A program made the translations under genes and the position numbers. From contig MBPM02000018.1 of the NCBI GenBank assembly GCA_001695595.3, positions 930,001 through 994,000 of the forward strand: DNA of 64,000 bases. The letters are read 5' to 3'. This DNA is from Plasmopara viticola (Eukaryota; Oomycota; Peronosporomycetes; Peronosporales; Peronosporaceae). How positions within the stretch are numbered: position 1 is the first letter of the stretch; every line of letters begins with the position of its first letter. Below, piece after piece: positions 34,243-45,949 of this stretch. Under the pieces are notes generated by a model that made no database searches, had not been told where the DNA came from, and worked only from the letters and a program-made list of their open reading frames with translations.

Positions 34243-34483
34243 GCACTCTTCATACCAAACGAGAGCTCTCAACTAGAAAATAGTCAGCATCTCAAACTTT
34301 TAATTATGGTCAACGTCATTTCTGTCTTCACTGTCGCTCTCACCATCGTAACCTCCGTATCGGAATCTCTGTACGTTCAGAGGCCGTCGCCATGCCAGAT
34401 GGATCTTGGCCCGACAGCAATGGCACGATCCAATATAAGGAGCCGTACACGGTCAAGAAGGGCGAGACATTCGACGATGACAT

Positions 34484-34629
34484 TGTTGAAAAGTTGGCAA
34501 AAACCGAAGTGAATATATTTATCTCGACCAATGAACGGATACCATATGTAATCAATAACTGTGACGTACTTGTAAATACTGTGAGGCCATCCACCTATTC
34601 AGGATGTATTCAGCGACGTAATTTTAACA
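34484..34629 (-). repeat. Copia-2 3' LTR (146 bases)
   Basis: On the plus strand it runs TGTTGAAAAG...ATTTTAACA. It differs from its partner at 38,775-38,920 by roughly fifteen visible substitutions, indicating an older insertion than Copia-1. Confidence 0.9.
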
Positions 34630-37600
34630 CTCCGACTTTCCGCTAATGCTGTGTGTCCTTTGTTGCTGACTTGGTCTTGATTCCGGAGGGTTCGCGCAAA
34701 ATCTATTTTCCAGGCGCCTTGGTTAGCATATCTGCAAGCTGACTCTACGTATCAATGTAGCCAATCTTGAGTAATCCATGCTGAACAATCTCCCGAATAA
34801 AGTGATGTCTGATGTCTACGTGCTTTGTACGTGCGTGGTAGCCCGTGATGTTTGCCAAAGCTATCGCACCTTGATTATTTTCCCATATTTGGGCGCTCCC
34901 ACTTGTTCTTGACCTATGTCCTTGAGCATTGCGTGCGCCCAATGTACTTCTTGTGTGCACAAGCTTAGCGCCATATACTCTGCTTCAGCGGAACTTAGTG
35001 CGACGGTTCTCTGATACTTGGACTTAAACACAACCGGAGCTTTTCCAGTGTTGATCAGCACACCTGAGACAGACCGTCTGTCATCGGTGTTGCTACCCCA
35101 GTCAGCATCCAAAAGAGTTCCAAAAATCACCTTTCCAATCCCTCTTTGGTAAACGATCCCATGGTGACGTGTCGAATTTAAGTAGCGCAATACACGAATT
35201 GCGGCGTTCTAATGTGGCAACCCCGGAATCTCGAGAAATCGAGACAGTTGTGTCACGATGTATGCGATGTCCGGCCGAGTGCAAGTTGTAACATATAGCA
35301 GACATCCAATAAGTGAGCGGTATGGTCTTGACCGCATCTCTGAACGCTCAGCTTCTGTACTTGGTGACTGTGATGTTGACAGCTTGAAACCGGACGTACA
35401 CGGATTGTCGACGTTGTTGGCGTTATTCTGTCCAAATCGCTCAGCCACGTCGCTAATGTAGCGTGTTTGCTTGATCATTGGTGTGGAAGCTGTCATGTCG
35501 TGGTCGATCTCCATGCCCAAGATAACCTTCGCCATACCGAAATCCTTTATCTTGAAAACATCTTTAGCATCCCCTTGACCTCTAGAATCTCGTCGCTCGA
35601 CTTGGCTGCAATGATCATATCAGCGACATAAAGACATACGTACACACAACCTTCTTTCACTTTCTTCACGTAGACGCATTGATCCGCTCCACAACTTTTA
35701 GAATCGTTCTTCTTGATGTCGTGGTAGATCGTCTTGTTCCAAGCGCTTGCAGCTTGCTTTAGTCCATATATAGCTTTGTTCAGCTGACACGCAATTCCTT
35801 GAAACCCCTTAACACCAATCTAAACATTCATTTAAACACGATCCGACAGCACACTGCTGAGAAAGGCGGTGTCGACGTCCAGCTGCTCCATTTTGTAGCT
35901 TGATACCGCACACACTACGAGTACAGCTCGAATTGAGTTCATGTTGGCCACTGGGGAGTAAGACTCGAGGAAACCCACGCCGTATTTCTGCTTGAAACCT
36001 TTAGCCACCAATCGTACTTTGTAGCGCACGACACATCCATTCTGGTCACGCTTCTGAGCAAAGACCCAGCGGCATCCAATCGTACGTCCAATTGACTCTC
36101 GTTAAACGAGTGTCCATGTTTTGTTTTGGTGATGCGACTGTAATTCGGCGTCCATCGCTTGTCGCCACTGTTCTGCCTCGTCGCTAGACATTTCCTGCGC
36201 ATACGTGGTAGACAAGTTTGATTCTTCACCAACAGCCACAGCGTAAGCGAGAATAGCTTCAGCTATAAGGCCTTCTTCATCAATCCTTGCATGCTTTGAA
36301 GATGGTGGTCCTTCGCTTCCTTCCAGACTTTCATCGGCATCTGATCCGTTCTCCAACAACAACATTGGTTCATGTGTACGCCTTGTGTGTTCCACTTGCG
36401 GTCGAAATACCAATCGGTCTTCCTGTGCATCAAGTGTAGGAGTTCTATACTTTGTCAGTTCAGAGTGTACTGAGGTCGGTAATCGAAGCATCTCGACCCT
36501 TGGCTCATTTGTGTCGAACGACTCCTCATTCATTGGAGCATCTGGAATTTCACTTTCTTCTTCACACTCCATAGGTTCATCTTGATCTTGTTGGTGTTCT
36601 GTCGGCCCGGACACTGCACTTTATCCTTGTCTTTAGTTTCGTGTATCACTTTTATTTGTTTAAGCGGGTGCGTCTTATAAATGCCGCCCACTTCACGCTC
36701 GTCCACCTTCACCGACCGTGATACTGATATCTTGTCTTTCTCCAAATCGTAAACTCGGTATCCCTTGGTGTCCCTGGCATTACCAAGGAACATGCACTTT
36801 AAGCTTTTGGCTTCGAGCTTCGCCGTCTTCACTTTATCAACGTGAGCATATCCATGAGACCCAAACACCCTAAGATGGTCCATCCGAGGCTTCATCTTAA
36901 ATCCCAGTTCATATAGGGCGTTGTTTGTGTGCATTAAATTAGTAGAGCGGTGGATCAGGCACACCGCAGTGCTTACTGCCTCTGCCCACCAACATGTCGG
37001 AACACACTTATAGTGTAGCATGCTCCGTGCCTTTTCCATAATCGTACGTTTCATTCGTTCTGCAATTCCATTTTGTTGGGGACTGTATGGTACTGTACGC
37101 TGATGTATGAAACCGCTCTGCTGACATAAAATTGTAACTGTCTTGTTGACAAACTCCGTTCCGTTGTCCAAGCGCAGGCACTTCATACGGGTTCCCCATT
37201 GATTCTCATGCAGTGCTTTAAACATCGTGATCTTGTCGGCAAGTTCACTCTTCTTTGCCAGAAAGTAAGCCACCACATATCGTGAATAATCATCCACAAA
37301 AGTCAAAATATATTTAGCACCTCCTTTCGAAAGTGTCTTCATGGGTCCCATCACGTCTGTGTGAACTAACTCCAATACACGTGATGTCTTTGTCATGGAG
37401 CGTCCTGGAAAGGCTTTGATCGTCTGCTTGGCCTTCATGCATCCACCACACTGGGTCTTGATACCTTGTTTTAGCGCAGGAACACCTTCTGTAGATCGCA
37501 TAGTCTCACTAAAACGTCTTCACTTGGATGTCCCATACGAGCGTGCCATAACTCCCACTGACTATCAGATCCCGAGTATTGCACCAATCGTGCCTCCTCT

Positions 37601-38774
37601 TGCTGACAATCCAGTTTGTAAGCTTGCCCATTTATTGTCCCAATTGCCAAAGCTTTGTTCTTGTCCTAAATGATGCACAAGCACGCTGAAACTCCACACT
37701 TGGTCCACGTTCGGAAAGCTTTCCCACCGACAGTAGACGTCTGTCAAGTCCAGGGATAAGCAGCACTTCCATCATCGATATGCGTCTTACATCTAAGCCG
37801 ATAAGCTTCACCGTTCCAGCTTCTTCGATGCGTAACTTCCTGCCGTCTGCAAATTGTCTCCTTGACGTCGGCATTATGTCGATCAAGTCACTTCGGTGAG
37901 GGGTCTTGTGTGACGTCGCACCACTGTCGATCAGCGAGCTTACTGATTGCTCATCCCCCACAGCAAACACTGCATCATTACCGCTATAACGGTTTCTGGA
38001 ACGGCTCTTAGCGGCTGGGCAGTCCCGTTTCATATGACCAGTCTGGTCACAATTGAAGCATTTTCCCCGAAAATCGCCGCCCTTGCGTGGCGCGTAACTC
38101 TTGCGGCCACTTTCTCGTCTGCCCTTGATCCGTCCATCGTTGTCTATGGCTCGAAACGCTTCCTCACTTGCTTCCTTATTCTATAGTCTGTCTGACTCCT
38201 TCAACAGCTTGTCCTTGACTTCGATCTGAGTGATGTCCTTGGCGTTCTCCACGATAGAAGATATCATCTCATATTCCACCAGCAAGCTGCTCAGAAGCAC
38301 CACCAGCTGTCTTGATTCATCCACCGGCTCTTCCGTCGTCTGGAATCCCACGACCAGCTCATTGAACGCGTCCGGATGTTCCACCATGCGAGTGTCACTT
38401 TCCATTTTAACCTCATGGAGGCGCCGTGTCATCGTGACACGGTTGTGTAGGGTGGAGCGATTGTAAAGATCGCGAAGCGATCCCCATGCCTCCAAAGCAC
38501 GAGTAGCAGACCGAATTTTGGTCTGGTGTTGAATCTCGACGCCTTGGGCAATTATACCTAATGCCTTGGCGTCATTCACGAGCCACGTCTCCGTTATTTC
38601 GTTCTCGTTCTTTGCGCCCATACTGTGCCCCAGAAGCCCTTTTCTTGCAAGGGCTACCCTTGTGAAGAACTCTCAATGGTAGTATTTACCATCTCCTAGG
38701 AATACTTCGGTGAGCTTGGTAATCATGGCGGCGAAGGTGTGGTGAAGCGAAGCTGTTGTTTGCGGCTGTAAACC

Positions 38775-38920
38775 TGTTGAGAAGATGGCAAAAACCGAAG
38801 TGAATATACTTATCTTGACCAATAAACGGCTACCATATGTAATTACTAACTGTGGCTTATTTGTAAATACTGTGAAGCCATCCACCTGTTTAACATGCAT
38901 TCAGCGGTGTAATTTTAACA
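38775..38920 (-). repeat. Copia-2 5' LTR (146 bases)
   Basis: On the plus strand it runs TGTTGAGAAG...ATTTTAACA, followed directly by the target duplication GACAT and then PEL-1 coding sequence. Confidence 0.9.
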
Positions 38921-39526
38921 GACATAATGACGTACATGCGCTCAAATGTCAAGTGCAATGATCAGACGGAAAGTAGGTCATAAACGGCCGTATTCATCGT
39001 AAAGTCTGGTGCTACACTCAAAAACGTGATCATTGGAAAGGACCAGTCGGAGGGTGTGCACTGCGACCAAAGCGATTGCACGATTGAAAACGTGTGGTGG
39101 AATGACGTGTGTGAGAATGGGTTGACCATCATGAACGACTCAGCGAGAAGGATAACAAAGGTGATTGGTGGTGGTGCTCGATCGGCGAATGAAAGATCAT
39201 TCTGCACGATGGGCTGGGTACGGTCTCAATTGAAGGATTCTACGCTCAAGACTTTGGCAAGCTTTACCGCTCGTGAGGCACGTGTGGCAATATATCACGC
39301 AAGGTGATCACGAATGTGCTGACTGTGGACAGCAGGGTGAGCATCGTGACAGTGAACAAGAACTATGACGACGAGGCAAAGCTACAGAACATCAAGATCT
39401 AGGAAAAGAAGGTTGACGTGTGCCAGCGATCACAAGGCTTTACTGGGGGGGGGGGTGACGAAGCTTGGCGCCGGTCCATTGGACTCCCTCTGTCAATGTT
39501 CCAGCTGTACCGTATCGTATGCGTAA

Positions 39527-40643
39527 GTGGGTCGTGCATGCAACGTCGTATCTTCGACTTTTATATTTTAGTGGATCTGTTGCTGTAGCACAAGGTAGGA
39601 CAGTTAAAACGTCGTGTAATTTACAACCGACGAGTCTCAGCAGTACAAAATCATATTGCAAGATTCAAACAACGAGCAAAGAGACAACAGCCGTCCTCAA
39701 TAGCCTTGGCTAATCAAGACGCTAGGCTCGTTAGTCAAGAAGTTGATACTTATTTGGGCAAAGACAATGCATTCGTGCTGGGACTGACAAGGCCAGCTGT
39801 GCATAGTGTACGTCTCAAGCACCTCGGCCCCGTTTACTTTAGAATCCGACCTGAGCACGTTGGTGTATTGACTTGGTGTTTATAAAGAAAAACAGTGCCA
39901 ATAGCAAATCTCGAAGAGCGATAGTTCGGTATAATTGCCGTTTAAAGTGCTCTTCTTTGGGTGTTTTTTCGAAAAAATAGTTTGCTTGCTGTCTTACCGC
40001 CACTTGTCTTGTCGGAAGTCAAGCCTCGTTTTCGATATTTGCTGGTTGTCCTTCCGTGAGTCACCAATTGGTCTGCAAACTTGGCAACCTAATGAATGTA
40101 ATTTATTTATTTATTATTCATAAATCTATCGTCTCTTGGTCAACTAGTCTTCGTAGTGTTTTTTAATCTTTCTTGTCATAAAAAACAACGTGCTAACATT
40201 CGTCACTCTGACTTTGAAAAATTATTGTGACAAACGACGATAGCCGTGAAGCAGTAAGGTGACATACGGTAACGAGCGTGATAATACATCTTGATATGGT
40301 CTTTTTGTCCATGCTAATTGCTTAATTAATATTTGGGCAGAGCTAACAAACTTCGGACATGGACGGCTTCTTAGCTCAGCACACTAAGGTGCATGAAGAT
40401 GTGAATTTGATATTAACATGTTTGAGCAGAGCATATTTTTTGGGCAGAGCTAACAAACGTCGGACATGGACGGCTTCTTAGCTCAGCACACTAAGTTGCA
40501 TGAAGATGTGAATTTGATATTAACATGTTGCCTCTTTAATTATGCTTTCTTTCCTATCTCGATCAAAAGGCTTTGGCCTTGTCTTTTGCCCACCATCACA
40601 CAACAAATGTATATGCGTGATGCAACGAGATTGCTTGACTCGA
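39527..40643 (+). repeat. PEL-1 downstream flank, shared with the other PEL units
   Basis: This flank matches the sequence after PEL-3, PEL-4 and PEL-5, and after PEL-2 on the other strand. Shared blocks include GAGCACGTTGGTGTATTGACT, TTGTCCTTCCGTGA, ATCAAAAGGCTTTGSCC and TTTTGCCCACCATCACACA. It is closest to the PEL-2 flank (for example the shared block CTCAAGCACCTCGGCCCC). Homology stops near 40,643, after GCTTGACTC. The flank holds a local tandem duplication (40,335-40,545). Confidence 0.8.
40335..40545. repeat. Local tandem duplication, 107-base period
   Basis: Two adjacent copies beginning GGGCAGAGCTAACAAAC (40,335 and 40,442), identical except for a few substitutions (CTTCGG/CGTCGG, AAGGTGC/AAGTTGC). 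The other PEL flanks have only one copy, so it arose after the PEL-1 unit separated. Confidence 0.9.
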
Positions 40644-42760
40644 TCTAATAGATCGACTACTGTGTGGCATCAAACTGTCTAATATTACTTTTTAGCGTGG
40701 CCTTTTTTAATTCACAAAGCAGATAAAGTTGATCGAAATCAATCACGTATTCCAGCCAAGGCATACTTTAAACAACGTGACTGTTTAAGTACGTGTCAAA
40801 AGCTGTTCGTGTAGGCTGAAATCACTTTTCGCACTAGAACATCGAAGTTCAAAGTCGATCCGTCTTTTTGTAAAGCTTTGGCCTGTTCTGGTTTCTTTTT
40901 GCTTGTCTTATGAACGTTATAAAAGACTGGCTATTTTGAATCAAAAATAAGCACATGCAATGTAAATTGTTGCGTTCAATCCTGTCATTCCTCTACCACA
41001 TCGGGAATTTTTACTCAGCTGATCTGATGATTAGAATAAGGATGATCTAGAAAATGAGCACATTGTAGGTGTAGGTAGATCATAGTTGATTGAACATGTT
41101 GAGCATACCTGCGCAACTGATCGTATTGTACCCTGCACTTGGGCTATTTGGTACTTATTTCAAAGGTAACTGCTGACCACTTTAAAGGCCCCAATATGTT
41201 CTATAGCAGTAAATTGTTTTTTTCACGAAATCGATATTGCCCAATTACAGTAAAATTTTGACCAAGAAATAATGACTGTTCCAAACCAATTTAATCGATC
41301 CAATTCAATACACTTTCGTCCTTAGCTAACGGACTGACGATCTCATCGACTAATATCTTTCGATATTACGTCTCACCAAATTTACTATCGCGACGAACTT
41401 GATTGTGCTTCTTTGAAGATATTAGTAGCCGTACTAAAGACCTAGTAAAAGCATCACCATATAGCTGCATCATGCAGTCTTAGCATTACGTTTGGTCGCT
41501 TGTGGAGTTCTTGTCTTCGTATATCAACAAAGATCTTGTTTTGAGCTGACACTGTTTACAATGTCAGTGGTAGCGAGGCCTCTTCCTTTGGCAGGTCAAA
41601 CATAAGATTTCTTCAATCTTTCTTTCGCATAAAAATCTTCTTTTTTCAAAAATGATATTGCAATAGCTGACCGGAAAACATTGTTTTACTTTAGCTTAGT
41701 TTGTTTATTGACAGCTTCACAGCTTGTATTCTAAATTTTTTATTTACATTCATTTTTAAGAGACGACGCTCGTAAATATCTGGAGGGAAAACATTATATC
41801 TCACGATTTAAATCACAATCTTTCAGCATTTCTTAAAACTTTGCGCATTTGGTGCTTAACCGCTAGCCTTCTTGTAAAGTAGCCAGAATTAAATCAAAAA
41901 TGCCATAAGCAATTTATTGATGATCGTTGCGACAAGTAGAGTTCCAAATCACTGAGCAAATCTCCCTAGCCACTAGCTTTTACGGTCCGATGTGAATGCT
42001 CTGCACTATAATTTTCTTCCTAGGATGCTGCGTTTACCAGTCAAGACTTTATCCCACAGTGTAGAAGTTCTCTTTACATAAATGATTGATCTATCGTTGG
42101 TCATTTTTAATCGACGAAAATTGTATTAAAACACTTTAAAAGAGTCTATTTCTCTTACAACGTCAATTGCTTCACGACAATGGATTCTCACCAGAAGAAT
42201 TTTCTTGCAGAATATGTAGTGGCTCAATAATATCGTTTAGTTGTAAGAAGCTTTTATTAACTATGATCTTGATATCCTAATCTGTTTACTTCTTATTAGA
42301 GTTTATGGCCAAATCACAAAAGCCTCGAAACGAAGCTGCAGTTTTGTAGCCATTTGTTGATACACGATTATAGATCAATCTCTCTTTTGCTCTTTTTGTA
42401 CATAAGATCGGTACAGGCAGCAATGATGATAGGGCGAAATTTCTTAAAGTGAAGGGGTGTGGCGAAATCACACCTTTCTTCACACATATAAAGCGTGCAC
42501 CAAATTTGAACCAAAAGGTCTTTTTTTAATTTCTGTCTTCGGTCTCATAAATTCGTATTGTGCAAAAAAATGACGTATTGCTGATGTTCACCGATTCGTT
42601 GACTAGTCTATTCACAGTGGAGCTATCTTACACACGACACCTCGTTGATGCGATCTCTTAAAATACAAAATATCCTTTTGTACTGCTGAATAAAAAAAGA
42701 TGGTCCTTGTTGGCTCATTGAGACCGGCCTCGTCTCCTTGTCTAAATCAGTGTATAAGGA
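40644..42760. other. Gene-poor spacer
   Basis: AT-rich DNA of about 2.1 kb. No open frame above ~65 codons, no repeat I could match and no RNA gene seen. Confidence 0.5.
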
Positions 42761-42766
42761 GCTGTT

Positions 42767-42935
42767 ATTGCTGAGCGTGAGGTGAACGCGATAAGGGGGA
42801 TATAAGCAAGAAATATTTAGTATTTATTGAAGCGCAGCCTGATCTACAGCAAAAAGCTACCGAGATTGCTGAGCATGAGGTGCATGCGTTAAGGTGGAAT
42901 GTAAAAAGCAAGAAGACTTTCGTATTTGACAGCCA
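42767..42935. repeat. Imperfect tandem repeat, 98-base period
   Basis: ATTGCTGAGCGTGAGGTGAA at 42,767 is repeated as ATTGCTGAGCATGAGGTGCA at 42,865, each followed by a related GCG(A/T)TAAGG...AGCAAGAA.. segment and GTATTT. The second copy reads as ATEIAEHEVHALRWNVKSKK in one plus-strand frame, which may be a decayed coding repeat. Confidence 0.6.
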
Positions 42936-43460
42936 ATATCTCCTATACTTTTTTGCTTACATTGCCAAAGTACGAACCCATGCAATGTTGTCCTTTCTGG
43001 TGGCAAATGTGTGACACGATATTAATAGCTAACTGTAATTATGGTTACATGGAAGCTAAAGAAATTAAACTAAGACGTGTCATTCGCTATATGGCTATTT
43101 GCCCATCAAATAAACAAATGAAGGAGGACAGCACGCTCATCAAAGAAATAGTCGAGGATATTAAGAAAAAAAGATGATGCTATGTCTGGTGGACGGCTCA
43201 AAAGACTCAGTGACAAGCTTCGCATTGTGAAAGAACCAGATTTTAACGCACGTCTATCATCTCAACCGCGTATCAGACGAATCTGCTAGAAAAATTGCAG
43301 CCTGTTGCGCGTGCGCTGATCAATGATATATTGTACTCAAACATCGAAGTGTCCGTGTCGAACATTTATACGTGCATTGTAAATAGCGCACTAGATTCGA
43401 ACGACGACAACTCAATCAAAGAATCTGTACAAATCCTTCGCAACGGTCCGTATGTCTAGC
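42926..43460 (+). pseudogene. Coding-like remnants, family unknown
   Basis: Several short plus-strand frames follow each other: 42,926-43,177 (Cys-rich then basic, ending EIVEDIKKKR); a frame with an ATG at ~43,182 (MSGGRLKRLSDKLRIVKEPD..., then TAG); and a third (LLEKLQPVARALINDILYSN ... ESVQILRNG). The composition of the last two is protein-like, and together they look like a broken gene. No domain is recognised. Confidence 0.3.
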
Positions 43461-45590
43461 GGTATGCTATTTTAAGCAGCTAGTGATCTATCGAACGCCT
43501 CGGCGACGCTTGAATGTTTTGTGAGACAATAACTTCGTTGATTACGGGCTCTCATACAGACACATATATCTGTTCAGTAAGGTTTTGATAGTTATCAGTC
43601 GATCCTAAAGGCTCATTTTGGCAACGGTTAAGATCATAAGACCTATGTAAGCTTACTCCCACATTGATAAATGTGTCTTAGAAGACCTGATACTCCATTG
43701 CATAAGAGCCGTGCAGATCTCAAGTGTAAAGACCATCTCGACTTGACCTATGCCACAATTTCAGAAAAGTAGCTATTTGTATTCAACCACCCTAGCTAAA
43801 CATGTCTATGTCTCACTTTTTTGAGATGACTCACAGGCAGACTATATATGATGGCACCTATTGCAAGCACTAGCTCGGATTTTGTCTGATAATTTAAAAT
43901 CATTCGAAGTAGCTGAGAACACTTCCGGATGTACAATTGATTACGCGCTACTCCAATCCGGCGAGGACGCTCATGGGCAGTTCACCTTGCTTTAATCCAA
44001 GCAGATAAGGTCTGCTGCCCTGTTAAGTTAAAGCGTTTCTTGTCAAAAAGCATGCTTTGATAGAATTACAAATGCACCTTCGGGGCTCTGGATAATGCGT
44101 TGTCAATTGCGACTATGCATTCCTGTAGACGAAGATAATACTATACTTTGGCCAAGATAATTTTTTACCTTTGTGTGCAAGTCGGTAAAAGAACATGTGA
44201 GGCCTTCCAGACGATCAAGCTTGCGACTCATCTCGGCTTCTTTGTTAAGCTTGCCAATACCGGCAAACCGTCGAAAGTTAAAAAAAACTTGACTTTGCCT
44301 TTGGCTTGTAGTTTTATGTTGTATGAGTAAATTGTACATTTGGTACCAGATATAGCCAGTACCTTTAGGAAAAAGCAGAACGGCTGTTCTTCTGGACAAA
44401 ATGCATCGAATAGGAACTCGTAACTCACAATCGCCGTTTCGATATTATTCTTGCTTGCTGATGTAGAAAAAAGCCACCCGCATAAAGAAAGGATCAGCTG
44501 TGTTCTCAAAGCACAATGCGCGGTATGTGCTCTGGGATGTCACATATCTGGGCTGACAAGCTGTTAATCGCTGTGTTTGCACTCAAAAACGAATCCCACG
44601 CATGAACACGCTTTATATTCTTTGATATACATTGCCTACGGTATCTAATCGTCTTATTAGGTGTGTAAGGCATGAGTACATTTATAGTCGATAGTGAAGG
44701 CAGGAGAATATACCTCCCTGATGTCTAGTTTAAGGCAAGCGTATATACGAAGCAGTAATCTGCTTCGCAAAAAGTATCTTAAACGTCTTCAATAATGCGT
44801 TTGAGTTCGCCTAATTTAAACAATTTAAACACTGAAAAGTATTTCAACATTCTCACTTATTAGATCAAAAACAATTTTTCAGGGAATAAAATCGACGTTT
44901 TCGAACACGACAAATCAAGTTTTTCTGCTGTTAACGCTCCCTAGTCGGCATTCATCATCGACTTATTCAAAAGGATGTCGAACTATCCAGCTTTTTATGC
45001 GGAAAGTAGTTTGATTGTCAGGACTTGGAGTCTTGGATGAGTCTGATTTTCTTCAGAACCTTGCTCGAACCTGCTAATGCGGCTGTAAAAGGTGGCTTAC
45101 GGAGATTGAAAGTGTCCAAATCTACCGTCTTAAGGCTTTGAGGCCAATCCTTTCAAGTCTATGCACTTTGAGTGAAACGCCAAGCCCTGGGGATAATAAC
45201 GGAGAAGATCAATCTTATAAGTTTGTTGTATACCTTGTGCTGAGACTCGCGGCGATCAAATCGCCTGTAGAGCACATAGCCAACGTGTATACTATACTAC
45301 TTTCTCCATTTCCTGCTGACAAGCAGGACGCTTACGCTAAACAATCCTTTGTATGACGACAATGCTTTTAAATAAAGCATCCGTGGTTTCAACATCTTAT
45401 AAACTCGGAAGAAGAGCGCTGCCAATAAGCTCAAAAGCCTTTTCTTCTCCAGTTCATGCAAAGATTTACGCGTGTGTAAAATCCAGCTTCACGAGTGAGA
45501 GCTGTACGAAACACAAGCGAGCTGTGCGAGACCTTAAAGACATATTGTCAGTTGAAACCCTGGCGCAATTGCTTTGCGTCTGCGACTTTG
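43461..45590. other. Spacer with weak coding-like fragments
   Basis: A minus-strand frame at 44,103-44,399 (RRFAGIGKLNKEAEMSRKLD...) and a plus-strand frame at 45,353-45,607 (LNKASVVSTSYKLGRRALPI...) have no recognisable domain. I see nothing else that can be supported. Confidence 0.4.
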
Positions 45591-45594
45591 CACG

Positions 45595-45805
45595 CACAGC
45601 AAATTGAGAAGTGATATTAGATGAGGAGTTCTTACAACTTATATTCTTGCTACAGCCTAACTGGTGGCTCTCAGCCATCAAATGCTACCATCCTTAACGA
45701 TATTATTCTTCTTTGTTTCATCTAGCTTGTGACGCATCCTGAACTTCTTTTAGCCAATAAGCTTTCTTGGTTCCCAATGCTTATGGGGCAGTCGGAAATG
45801 TCTTC
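45595..45805. repeat. LTR-like dispersed repeat (copy 2)
   Basis: Second copy of the repeat at 9,115-9,345. It lies just outside the integrase end of the gypsy relic at 45,950-50,290, where a 3' LTR would be expected, but its orientation relative to that element is not established and no partner LTR was seen near 50.3 kb. Confidence 0.45.
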
Positions 45806-45949
45806 TGGTCAGAAGCAGTATAAATGCCAATACCCATGGAAACTACTAATGCATATGCATTTCATTTTTTTGCGTAAAAGCCGTTTACGGCAAAACTGCT
45901 GGTGACGACAATCGTCACATGACCTCCCTTTTAAAAGATACTTACTTCA

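Larger units (their letters stand above)
34484..38920 (-). mobile_element. Copia-2, degenerate Ty1/copia element inside PEL-1 (4,437 bases)
   Basis: Minus-strand element with 146-base LTRs and the 5-base target duplication GACAT (34,479-34,483 and 38,921-38,925). It is related to Copia-1: same LTR ends (TGTT...AACA), same protein order and similar sequence. Recognisable fragments on the minus strand are gag (38,621-38,181), zinc knuckle CFNCDQTGHMKRDC and protease DSGATSHK (38,060-37,900), integrase (37,501-36,600) with HTDVMGPM, LDNGTEFVN and PQQNGIAERM, and RT/RNase H in four frames between 36,110 and 34,745. At least seven frame breaks or stops separate them, so it is older or less constrained than Copia-1. 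Confidence 0.93.
34306..39526 (+). pseudogene. PEL-1, pectate lyase (PL3) pseudogene split by Copia-2
   Basis: The 5' part (34,306-34,483) has the same start (MVNVISVFTVALTIVT) as the intact genes. It then loses frame inside the signal peptide and resumes in another frame (VRSEAVAMPDGSWPDSNGT). Copia-2 is inserted after GETFDDDM, and the 3' part resumes at 38,926 (MTYMRSNVKCNDQTES). Further damage in the 3' part: a TAA just after QTESRS; a frameshift after GGGARSAN; a TGA after SFTAR-type sequence; a TAG near 39,401; and an 11-G run near 39,446 where intact copies read a short GACGGGGAGCC-like stretch. The former TAA is at 39,524-39,526. Accumulated lesions beyond the insertion mean it has been dead for some time. 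Confidence 0.92.

Noticed and set aside
39435..39460. Run of 11 G in PEL-1 as a regulatory or phase-variable tract
   Set aside because: It lies in a pseudogene already broken elsewhere, so slippage there would have no coding effect; it may also be a sequencing artefact.
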